From: Cyanobacteria bacterium M_surface_7_m2_040
Lineage (GTDB): Bacteria > Cyanobacteriota > Cyanobacteriia > PCC-6307 > Cyanobiaceae
Assembly: GCA_016882555.1 (NCBI GenBank)
Contig: VGPQ01000109.1
Span: 1-5,577 of the forward strand
Direction: 5' to 3'
Length of the DNA: 5,577 nt
Within the stretch, counting starts at the first letter, position 1. Every line of letters starts with the position of its first letter. Under the pieces are notes generated by a model. That model was not told the DNA's origin and searched no databases. It saw only the letters and a list, made by a program, of their open reading frames with translations. The translations under genes were made by a program, and so were the position numbers. Shown here piece after piece: positions 1 through 5,577 of this stretch.

Positions 1-275
<275 letters not shown>

Positions 276-286
276 GGCAGCCGCCA

Positions 287-315
287 CGGGCCGGCAGGCA
301 AGCAGCAGCGGCCCG
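287..315 (+). terminator. Possible GC-rich hairpin after pheS
   Basis: A 7-bp all-GC stem can form between 287-293 (CGGGCCG) and 309-315 (CGGCCCG), with a 15-base loop, starting 12 bases after the pheS stop. No T-tract follows (the next bases are CCATAAACTC), so it is not a canonical intrinsic terminator. It could weaken pheS readthrough into nadK, or be chance in GC-rich DNA. Confidence 0.22.
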
Positions 316-318
316 CCA

Positions 319-324
319 TAAACT
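319..324 (+). promoter_or_regulatory. Candidate -10 element for nadK
   Basis: TAAACT lies in the only AT-leaning patch of the pheS-nadK gap and matches the TAnnnT form of bacterial -10 boxes. No good -35 hexamer is visible 16-18 bases upstream. A start of transcription around 330 would leave a leader of about 17 bases before GTG 348, and too little before GTG 339. This is a weak, pattern-only call. Confidence 0.2.
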
Positions 325-347
325 CGACCAGACCCCGCGTGCGATCG

Positions 348-1250
348 GTGCCCCGCGTCGGACTGATCGTCAACGACGGCAAGGATCTGGCCGTAACCAC
401 GGCCGATGCGATCGAGGCGCGCTTCCAGGCCGCCGGCCATGGCGTGGTGCGGGCCAGCAGCTCAGGCGGCATGGTGGGGTTTGCCAACCCCGACCAGCAC
501 TTGCGCACCCAGGGCTACCGCGCCTGTGTGCCGGGCACGTTCGGCGAAGACCTGCAGCTCGCGATCGTGCTGGGGGGCGATGGCACCGTGCTCTCGGCCG
601 CCCGCATGACCGCGCCGATCGGCGTGCCGATCCTGACGGTCAACACCGGGCATCTGGGCTTTCTGGCCGAGGCCTACCTGGATCAGCTCGACGGGGTGAT
701 CGAGCAGCTGCTGGCGGGCACCTGGAGCATCGAGGAGCGCACGATGCTGATCGTCAGCGTGATGCGCGGCGACCAGCGCCGCTGGGAGGTGCTCTGCCTC
801 AACGAGATGGCCCTGCACCGCGAGCCGCTCACGAGCATGTGTCACTTCGAGATCGCCATCGGCCGCCATGCCCCGGTCGACATCGCCGCCGACGGCGTGA
901 TCCTGGCCACCCCCACCGGCTCGACGGCCTATGCCCTGAGCGCCGGCGGCCCCGTGATCACCCCCGACTGCGCCGTGCTGCAGCTGACCCCGATCGCGGC
1001 CCATTCGCTGGCCTCGCGGGCGCTGGTGTTCAGCGACAGCGAGCCGGTGACCGTGTTTCCGGCCACTCCGGAGCGGCTGATGATGGTGGTCGACGGCAGC
1101 GCCGGTTGTTACATCTGGCCCGAAGACCGGGTGCTGATCCGCCGCAGCGAAACGCCGGCGCGGTTCGTGCGCCTGGCCGACCACGAGTTCTTCCAGGTGC
1201 TGCGCAACAAGCTGGGCTGGGGTCTGCCCCACGTGGCCAAGCCAGGCTGA
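348..1250 (+). CDS. nadK: NAD(+) kinase
   Basis: NAD kinase phosphorylates the 2'-hydroxyl of NAD(+) with ATP to make NADP(+), which photosynthetic electron transport reduces to NADPH; it is a cytoplasmic enzyme. The 300-residue protein has the family motifs: GGDGT at residues 76-80 (nucleotide binding and catalysis), the NE pair at 152-153 (NEMALHRE), and the glycine-rich [15 protein letters not shown] loop at 188-202. The segment [17 protein letters not shown] near residues 36-52 is one I associate with cyanobacterial NadK. I chose GTG 348 ([12 protein letters not shown]) because cyanobacterial homologues as I recall them begin this way; GTG 339 would add three residues. Neither start has a clear ribosome binding site. 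The stop TGA shares its last base with the ATG of the next gene, which suggests co-transcription and translational coupling with that regulator. Confidence 0.96.
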   Translation: MPRVGLIVNDGKDLAVTTADAIEARFQAAGHGVVRASSSGGMVGFANPDQHLRTQGYRACVPGTFGEDLQLAIVLGGDGTVLSAARMTAPIGVPILTVNTGHLGFLAEAYLDQLDGVIEQLLAGTWSIEERTMLIVSVMRGDQRRWEVLCLNEMALHREPLTSMCHFEIAIGRHAPVDIAADGVILATPTGSTAYALSAGGPVITPDCAVLQLTPIAAHSLASRALVFSDSEPVTVFPATPERLMMVVDGSAGCYIWPEDRVLIRRSETPARFVRLADHEFFQVLRNKLGWGLPHVAKPG

Positions 1251-1906
1251 TGGGCGGCGCATCGGTGCTGCTGCTGGGGCCCGAAGCCGAAGCCCTGGCT
1301 CCCCGGCTGGAGGCCTCGGGGTACCGACCGCTGCAGGGCGCCGTTGCTGCCGGACTGCCCCTGCCGGATGTGGTGGTGCTCGCCGCCGCCGCGGTGGACC
1401 GGATCCCCGCGCTGCGGGCGATCTATGGCAGCACGCCGATCCTGCTGGATCTGATCGTCGACAGCCTCGAAGCCCGCAGCCATTGCCTCACCAGCGGCGC
1501 CGACGATTTCTGGCTGTCGGGCCAGGGGCCCAGCGACCTGCTGGTGCGTCTGCGTCTGCACCTGGGCTTGCGCCAGCAGCACCAGCCCGAAGCGGTGCTG
1601 CAGGTGGCCGATCTGGTGATCACCCCCAGCCGCAGGCAGGTGCGCCGCGGCAACCGCAGCGTGGCGCTCACGGCCCGGGAATACCAGCTGCTGCTGGTTC
1701 TGATGGAGCGCTCCGGCCAGGTGCTGAGCCGCGAGACGATCCTCGCCAAGGTCTGGAGCGACCAGCAGGGAGCTGCCAGCAACGTGATCGAGGTCTATGT
1801 GCGCTATCTGCGCCAGAAGCTCGAGGCCGGCGGCGAACGGCGGCTGATCCACACCGTGCGCGGCCAGGGCTACAGCCTGGCCGCCAAACCACCGCTGCAG
1901 GGTTGA
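1250..1906 (+). CDS. OmpR/PhoB-type response regulator with degenerate receiver domain
   Basis: This 218-residue protein has response-regulator architecture: a receiver-like domain (about 4-107) and a C-terminal OmpR/PhoB winged helix (about 117-212). The DNA-binding half is typical, with LTAREYQLLLVLMERSGQVL at 140-159, a recognition-helix region near 177-192 (SNVIEVYVRYLRQKLE) and the final hairpin IHTVRGQGYSL. The receiver keeps the fold signature GADDF at 83-87 but lacks the phosphorylation chemistry. The usual acidic pair after strand 1 is replaced (VLLLGPEAE), the phospho-acceptor Asp aligns with Ala45 (PDVVVLAAAA), and the conserved Lys aligns with Ser90. It is therefore probably a phosphorylation-independent DNA-binding regulator, with unknown signal and targets. 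It starts with ATG overlapping the nadK stop by one base, and CAGG lies a few bases upstream. I cannot assign it to a named cyanobacterial regulator. Confidence 0.9.
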   Translation: MGGASVLLLGPEAEALAPRLEASGYRPLQGAVAAGLPLPDVVVLAAAAVDRIPALRAIYGSTPILLDLIVDSLEARSHCLTSGADDFWLSGQGPSDLLVRLRLHLGLRQQHQPEAVLQVADLVITPSRRQVRRGNRSVALTAREYQLLLVLMERSGQVLSRETILAKVWSDQQGAASNVIEVYVRYLRQKLEAGGERRLIHTVRGQGYSLAAKPPLQG

Positions 1907-1917
1907 GGCCGCTGCGG

Positions 1918-1941
1918 ATGTCGTGTTTGATGCCGCAATGA
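1918..1941 (+). CDS. Possible seven-codon leader micro-ORF (MSCLMPQ)
   Basis: ATG 1918 opens a seven-codon frame ending at TGA 1939-1941, whose first two bases are the last two of ATG 1938, the proposed start of the DUF192 gene (ATGA overlap). A Shine-Dalgarno-like GAGG at 1905-1908, overlapping the regulator's stop codon, sits 9 bases before ATG 1918. The layout would allow a ribosome leaving the regulator to reinitiate here and then hand over to the DUF192 gene. A frame this short can arise by chance, so the call rests on the SD spacing and the overlap only. Confidence 0.25.
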   Translation: MSCLMPQ

Positions 1942-2486
1942 ACCGTGCGATGACCCACCGCAGACCGCCCCTGCGTGCGCTGGCGGCCCTCCTGGGCCTG
2001 GCGGGCGGCGCCCTCTGCGCGCCAGCCGGCAGCCAGGCCGCACCACCGCCGCAACAGTTGCCGATCACGGCCCAGTGGTGCCTGCCCCAGACCAGTGCCG
2101 CCCCAACCAGCGCCAGCCCGGTGTGCATCGGGCTGGAAGTGGCCCGCACAGCCCAGCAGCAGAGCTGGGGCCTGCAGGGCCGCGCCAAGCTGCCGCCGCT
2201 GCGGGGCATGTGGTTTCCCTACAGCTCACCGACCCCGGTGCGGTTCTGGATGCACCTCACCCCCGAGCCGCTCGACATGATCTTCGTGCGCAACGAACAG
2301 GTGATGGCGGTGGTGGCCAACGCGACGCCCTGCATGCGCCTGCCCTGCCGCAGCTACGGCCCGGGGATGCCGGTGGATGGGGTGATCGAACTGGCCGGCG
2401 GCGAAGCGGCGCGCCTGGGCATCGGCAGCGGCAGCCCCGCCGTGATCCTGCCGATGGCTACCCCGCTGCCGGCTTCTGGGCGCTGA
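1938..2486 (+). CDS. Exported DUF192 family protein
   Basis: The 182-residue protein has an N-terminal signal peptide: a basic start (MNRAMTHRRPPLR), a hydrophobic stretch at about 14-27, and a likely signal peptidase I site after GSQA at 31-34. The cysteine at 27 is not preceded by a lipobox, so a lipoprotein is unlikely. The rest is a DUF192 domain: TAQQQSWGLQGRAKLPPLRG (about 71-90), FWMHLTPEPLDMIFV (103-117), then a PCMRLPCRSYGPG segment (131-143) and VDGVIELAGGEAARLGI. The mature part has four cysteines (48, 63, 132, 137). The 132/137 pair lies in a segment that, as I recall, also carries cysteines in other cyanobacterial members, so disulfides in the periplasm or thylakoid lumen are plausible. 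The biochemical role of DUF192 is not known to me. ATG 1950 is an alternative start. It follows the regulator by 31 bp, and its 3' end overlaps cobL by 29 bp. Confidence 0.88.
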   Translation: MNRAMTHRRPPLRALAALLGLAGGALCAPAGSQAAPPPQQLPITAQWCLPQTSAAPTSASPVCIGLEVARTAQQQSWGLQGRAKLPPLRGMWFPYSSPTPVRFWMHLTPEPLDMIFVRNEQVMAVVANATPCMRLPCRSYGPGMPVDGVIELAGGEAARLGIGSGSPAVILPMATPLPASGR

Positions 2487-3729
2487 GCAGCAGCACCGGG
2501 TTGAGCGGCGCCAGCCGCGTGCCCTCGGCCAGTGGCGCGCCACGCCAGGTCTGAATCTGGCCCACGGTCACCCTGAGGCCTGCCGCCTCCAGCAGCGGGC
2601 GCAGCTCGGCCAGGGCCTCGAGCGTTGCCAGCGGAATCACCACCACCCCGCCGGGCCGCAGACGCCCCACCACCGCTTCAGCGATGGCCGCACGATCCGT
2701 GCCGCCGCCACCGATCAGCACCCGGTCGGGATCGGGCAGCTGGGCCAGCCCCTCGGGGGCCCGGGCCTGCAGCACCCCACCACCGGTGGCGAGGCGTTGC
2801 GCGACCCCGAAGCGCTCGGCATTGGCACGAATCACGGCGGCGCCGCTGCCCCGCTGCTCCAGGGCCCAGAGCTGCAGGTCGGGCCGCAGCCGCAGCGCCT
2901 CGATGCCCACGCTGCCAACGCCGGCACCGATGTCCCAGAGCACCCCGGCAGCGGGCAGCCGCAGTTCGGCCAGCAGCTGAATGCGCACCTCGCGTTTGGT
3001 CATCAGCCCGGGGCGATCGGCGTGCTGCAGCCAGAGGCCGTCATCGATGCCGAACAGGGGCAACTGCTCGGCGCCGCCGGGCGGCAGTGCGGGCTCGCGG
3101 GCGATCAACACCACCAGATGCAGGGGGTCGAGATCGGCCGGCAGGGGCTGCTCGGGAGCCAGAGCTTGCACCCGCTCGTCGGGATGCCCCAGGCGCTCGC
3201 ACAGCCAGACCTCATAGGCGGCCTGCAGGCCGGAGGCCAGCAGCAGACGCCTCACCGCATCGGCACCCCCGCGCTGCGGATCGGTGAGCACCACCAGCGC
3301 CGGCGGCCGCTGCTGCAACCGCGCAGCCAGGGGCTCGGGATCACGGCCATGCAGGCTGATCCAGCTCGCGTCCTGCCAGGGGCGACCGATGCGGGCAAAG
3401 GCCAGCTGCAGGGAGCTGGGGGCTGGATGAAAGCGCAGCCCTTCAGCCCCGAACCGCTCCAGCAGCAGGCGGCCGATGCCAAACCAGAGGGGATCGCCAC
3501 TCGCCAGCACCACGATCTGCTGCTGCGCCGTGCGCGCGGCCTCCAGACGCTCCAGCAGTGCGGAGGGTTGATCACTGCTCACCAGCTCCGGATGCAGCTG
3601 GCGCAGGCTGAACCACTGCGCCAGCTGGGGCAACAGCCGCTGCGGCAGGGCCACCAGGTCGGCCGCCAACAACTGATTCTGAAGGCCGGCCGGCAAACCA
3701 TCGACTCCGGCCGCATCGGTTCCGATCAC
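2458..3729 (-). CDS. cobL: Precorrin-6Y C5,15-methyltransferase (decarboxylating), CbiE-CbiT fusion
   Basis: CobL makes two SAM-dependent methylations of the corrin ring, at C5 and C15, and removes the C12 acetate carboxyl on the route to (pseudo)cobalamin. With GTG 3729 as start it is 423 residues, normal for the fused form. Residues 1-210 are the CbiE-like tetrapyrrole methylase half, with the SAM loop VLASGDPLWFGIG at 74-86. Residues about 240-423 are the CbiT-like half, with GLMTKREVRIQLL (241-253), the Rossmann glycine motif DIGAGVGSVGIEA (266-278) and VLIGGGG (337-343). The start is uncertain: GTG 3729 clips the first beta strand (family form roughly MIxVIGTD), and the codons just before it read Trp-Ile-Gln. 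Other in-frame options are TTG 3804 and GTG 3855. The ATG at 3739-3737 is one base out of frame. The open frame continues to 4254, but that part is antisense to other genes. Confidence 0.93.
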   Translation of the reverse strand: MIGTDAAGVDGLPAGLQNQLLAADLVALPQRLLPQLAQWFSLRQLHPELVSSDQPSALLERLEAARTAQQQIVVLASGDPLWFGIGRLLLERFGAEGLRFHPAPSSLQLAFARIGRPWQDASWISLHGRDPEPLAARLQQRPPALVVLTDPQRGGADAVRRLLLASGLQAAYEVWLCERLGHPDERVQALAPEQPLPADLDPLHLVVLIAREPALPPGGAEQLPLFGIDDGLWLQHADRPGLMTKREVRIQLLAELRLPAAGVLWDIGAGVGSVGIEALRLRPDLQLWALEQRGSGAAVIRANAERFGVAQRLATGGGVLQARAPEGLAQLPDPDRVLIGGGGTDRAAIAEAVVGRLRPGGVVVIPLATLEALAELRPLLEAAGLRVTVGQIQTWRGAPLAEGTRLAPLNPVLLLSAQKPAAG

Positions 3730-3915
3730 CTGAATCCATGCAGGCAGAGCGGAATCAACGCATGCAGGCAGAGAGTTCGGCGTTGGAGTCGACAGGGGTT
3801 TCAACGGAGGGGTGCTGCCCCATGTTGCAGGGGCCTTGATGCCTGTGGACGGCACGCACAACCGCGCTGAAACAGACTTCCACTGACGCACCGCTGAGCC
3901 AGACGGCCCATTCCG
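3730..3915. promoter_or_regulatory. Divergent intergenic region between cobL and the 84-aa gene
   Basis: This 186-bp gap should hold the promoters of cobL (leftward) and of the small gene plus GH116 gene (rightward). I could not find a convincing -35/-10 pair on either strand. It contains the duplicated 13-mer next to the cobL start, and G4/C4 runs at 3809-3812, 3818-3821 and 3830-3833 that could form alternative short hairpins. If cobL starts upstream at TTG 3804 or GTG 3855, part of the gap is coding. Confidence 0.4.
3737..3773. repeat. 13-bp direct repeat, 24-bp spacing, beside the cobL start
   Basis: CATGCAGGCAGAG occurs exactly at 3737-3749 and 3761-3773, separated by 11 bases, so the period is 24 bp. 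On the cobL strand each copy reads CTCTGCCTGCATG and ends in an ATG. The spacing is a multiple of three, so in the cobL frame the copies would encode similar peptides (SLPAC and ALPAW) if translated. A local duplication or a pair of protein binding sites would both explain it. Confidence 0.75.
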
Positions 3916-4170
3916 ATGGCAGACCGCCGCCGCCGCATCCATGAGCTCGTGTTGGCCCTGATTGCCCAGCAGCAGGATCTGGAGCTCCTGGATGGCGATG
4001 CCGATGTGACCGGAGCCCCCGGCAGCGCAGCGGGGCGAGACCCAGCCAGCTGGTTGCAGCGCAACCGCCGGCTGCTGCAGCGCTACCAGGCCCTGGTGCG
4101 CACGGCGGTGACCCTGGACACCCTGATCGACCAGGAGGCCGGCGAGACCCAGGGCCGCCCGCAGCGCTGA
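3916..4170 (+). CDS. Small hypothetical protein, 84 aa
   Basis: I do not recognise this protein. It starts MADRRRRIHELVLALIAQQ, is rich in Arg, Leu, Gln and Ala, and looks largely helical, with two predicted helical stretches (about 4-26 and 46-75) joined by a Gly/Ala/Ser-rich linker (about 30-42). There is no signal peptide, membrane segment, cysteine or known motif. An in-frame stop at 3895-3897 lies seven codons upstream, so ATG 3916 is the only ATG start; no strong ribosome binding site precedes it. It is divergent from cobL and ends 55 bp before the GH116 gene, so the two may share a transcript. The antisense frames across it belong to no gene, and its bounded start supports a real small gene, but function is open. 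Confidence 0.62.
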   Translation: MADRRRRIHELVLALIAQQQDLELLDGDADVTGAPGSAAGRDPASWLQRNRRLLQRYQALVRTAVTLDTLIDQEAGETQGRPQR

Positions 4171-4225
4171 ACCGCCGGGTCTGACAAGCTGACGCCCAGT
4201 GCACGCTGACCCCAGGCCCGACCCG

Positions 4226-5577
4226 ATGGCACGTCTTGGTCTCTCCAGGCTCACCGGACTGCTCCAACGGGCCTTCCGCAGGGCCCAGGCAGGACCCAGT
4301 CCGTCCCGGTCGCACGCCCATGGGGCGCTGAACTGCGCCTGGAGCCGGCCCCTGGGCCTGGGCTGGGAGCAGCCCTACACGGTGCGCTACGCCAGCAACC
4401 TCGACGACGGCCCCAACCACGGCATGCCCCTGGGGGGCTTTGGTGCCGGCTGCATCGGCCGCGCCCCTGATGGCCAATTCAACCTCTGGCATCTCGACGG
4501 CGGCGAGCACTGGTTCGGCACCCTTCCCGACTGTCAGTTCGCCCTGTTTGAGAGCGATGGCACCAGCAGCCGCGTCCATGCCCTGGCGGTGAAGCCGGAG
4601 CGCGATGCCTCCAGGCCCGATGCCGACGAGCCTCTGAGCGCCTGGAGCTGGTACCCCGCCAGCACCCCTGAGCGCAGCACCGGCCTCTACGAAGCCCGCT
4701 ACCCCATCAGCCGCACCAGCTACGAGGGGGTGTTTGACGCGCAGGTGAGCTGCGAGGCCTTCAGCCCGATCCTGCCGGGCGACTACCAGCGCACCAGCTA
4801 CCCGGTGGCGGTGTTCGTGTGGCGCCTGCACAACCCCACCCGCCAGGCGCTGGACCTGTCGCTGCTGCTGAGCTGGCGCAACACCGTGGGCTGGTTCACC
4901 AACACCGACCCGTCGGCCTCCGTGCACTTCCGTGACGACGGCAGCCCCGAGCACAACTACGTGCCGGCCATCGGCCGCAGCACAGGCCAGCGCAACCGCT
5001 GGCATGACCAGGGCGGCCTCAAGGCCGTGCTGCTCGAGGGCGACCGCTCCACGCCGATCGCCGAGGGCCAGGGTCAGTGGTGCCTGGCGGTGCCCGACGA
5101 GACCAGCCTGGCCGCTGCCGGCATCAGCGCCGAGGTGCTGCGCTGCAGCCGCTGGGATCCGTGCAGCGATGGCGCCGAGCTGTGGCGTTCCTTCGCAGCC
5201 GATGGCTCCATTCCCGAGAGCAACAACGACCGCCGCAGCCGCGACGGTGAAGCGAGCAGCGCGGCCCTGGCGGTGCGCTTGCGGCTTGAACCCGGCGCCA
5301 CGGTTGAGATCCCCATGGTGATCAGCTGGGACCTGCCGGTCACCGCCTTTGCCACGGGCACCCGGGCCCTGCGGCGCTACACCGACTTCTTTGGTGCCGG
5401 TGGCGACAACGCCGCCGCCATCGCCGCCGAGGCCCTGACCCACTTGCGCAGCTGGCGCCGCGCCATCGAGGCTTGGCAGCAACCGGTGTTGCAGCGCACT
5501 GATCTGCCCGAACCACTGCGCATGGCTCTGCTGAATGAGCTTTACGACCTGGCCAGTGGCGGCAGCCTCTGGAGCGC
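4226..5577 (+). CDS. GH116 (GBA2-like) beta-glucosidase, N-terminal part (3' end outside window)
   Basis: The frame is open from ATG 4226 to the window edge, giving 450 residues of a protein usually 800-900 long. Family members (human GBA2, bacterial TxGH116) hydrolyse beta-glucosides, and GBA2 acts on glucosylceramide. The N-terminal beta-sandwich domain carries the signature GMPLGGFGAGCIGRAPDGQF (residues 66-85), followed by NLWHLDGGEHWFGTLPDCQF and SYPVAVFVWRLHNP (191-204). The linker to the catalytic alpha/alpha barrel is visible as RYTDFFGAGGDN (about 384-395) and NELYDLASGGSLWS (437-450). The nucleophile Glu and acid/base Asp fall beyond the window, so activity cannot be judged. The first 35 residues are basic and not a clear signal peptide, so the enzyme is probably cytoplasmic. 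GTG 4199 would add nine residues. The physiological substrate in a cyanobacterium is not evident from context. Confidence 0.9.
   Translation, partial: MARLGLSRLTGLLQRAFRRAQAGPSPSRSHAHGALNCAWSRPLGLGWEQPYTVRYASNLDDGPNHGMPLGGFGAGCIGRAPDGQFNLWHLDGGEHWFGTLPDCQFALFESDGTSSRVHALAVKPERDASRPDADEPLSAWSWYPASTPERSTGLYEARYPISRTSYEGVFDAQVSCEAFSPILPGDYQRTSYPVAVFVWRLHNPTRQALDLSLLLSWRNTVGWFTNTDPSASVHFRDDGSPEHNYVPAIGRSTGQRNRWHDQGGLKAVLLEGDRSTPIAEGQGQWCLAVPDETSLAAAGISAEVLRCSRWDPCSDGAELWRSFAADGSIPESNNDRRSRDGEASSAALAVRLRLEPGATVEIPMVISWDLPVTAFATGTRALRRYTDFFGAGGDNAAAIAAEALTHLRSWRRAIEAWQQPVLQRTDLPEPLRMALLNELYDLASGGSLWS

Noticed and set aside
2532..2543. Perfect 12-bp palindrome GTGGCGCGCCAC as a terminator or operator
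   Set aside because: It lies within cobL coding sequence, has no loop for a hairpin, no T-tract, and no second copy was noticed.
3809..3833. Alternating GGGG / CCCC / GGGG runs that could form two exclusive hairpins (attenuator-like)
   Set aside because: Stems are only 4 bp, no T-tract or leader peptide accompanies them, and such runs are expected by chance in GC-rich DNA.
3791..3915. Faint resemblance to a cobalamin riboswitch on the plus strand (CTGCCCC near 3814, TCCACTG near 3879, GAGCCAGACGGCCC near 3896)
   Set aside because: The conserved core is not intact: no proper GGGAA and GCAACTG elements, and the B12-box-like part lacks several bases. It also faces the small gene, not cobL. A covariance-model search with the cobalamin riboswitch family would settle it; a significant hit would reverse this rejection.
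3730..4254. Upstream extension of the cobL frame to 598 codons
   Set aside because: The extension is antisense to the 84-aa gene and resembles no part of the CobL family, which is normally about 400-430 residues.
3755..5482. 575-codon minus-strand open frame opposite the GH116 gene
   Set aside because: It is antisense to a clear GH116 coding sequence, shows no family motifs, and such long shadows are common at this GC content.

Overview
The window is GC-rich and gene-dense. It reads as chromosome from a high-GC picocyanobacterium of the Synechococcus/Cyanobium type. This placement comes from recalled similarity (the NadK sequence, the CobL fusion, the Cys-containing DUF192 protein and the GH116 protein), not from a search. 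No complete HIP1 octamer (GCGATCGC) was seen on reading, which fits picocyanobacteria rather than larger cyanobacteria. There are no RNA genes, insertion sequences, CRISPR arrays or phage genes.

Layout. On the plus strand, the 3' end of pheS (1-275) is followed by a 72-bp gap. Next comes a tight cluster of nadK (348-1250), an OmpR-type regulator with a degenerate receiver domain (1250-1906) and an exported DUF192 protein (1938-2486). nadK and the regulator overlap by one base. A seven-codon micro-ORF bridges the regulator and the DUF192 gene. On the minus strand, the fused precorrin-6Y methylase/decarboxylase gene cobL (2458-3729) runs into the DUF192 gene tail to tail, overlapping it by 29 bp. 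A divergent intergenic region (3730-3915) separates cobL from a small unknown gene (3916-4170). That gene is followed by the 5' part of a GH116 (GBA2-like) beta-glucosidase gene (4226 to the window end).

How the genes relate. Most are housekeeping functions: tRNA charging, NADP synthesis and corrin ring synthesis. The less ordinary parts are the regulator that seems unable to be phosphorylated, co-expressed with NAD kinase; the duplicated 13-mer around an ambiguous cobL start, where the only nearby ATG is one base out of frame; and a glycosidase family best known from eukaryotic glucosylceramide breakdown. I see no convincing new multi-gene system. The nadK / pseudo-receiver regulator / exported DUF192 cluster is the best candidate for a functional link that may not have been examined.
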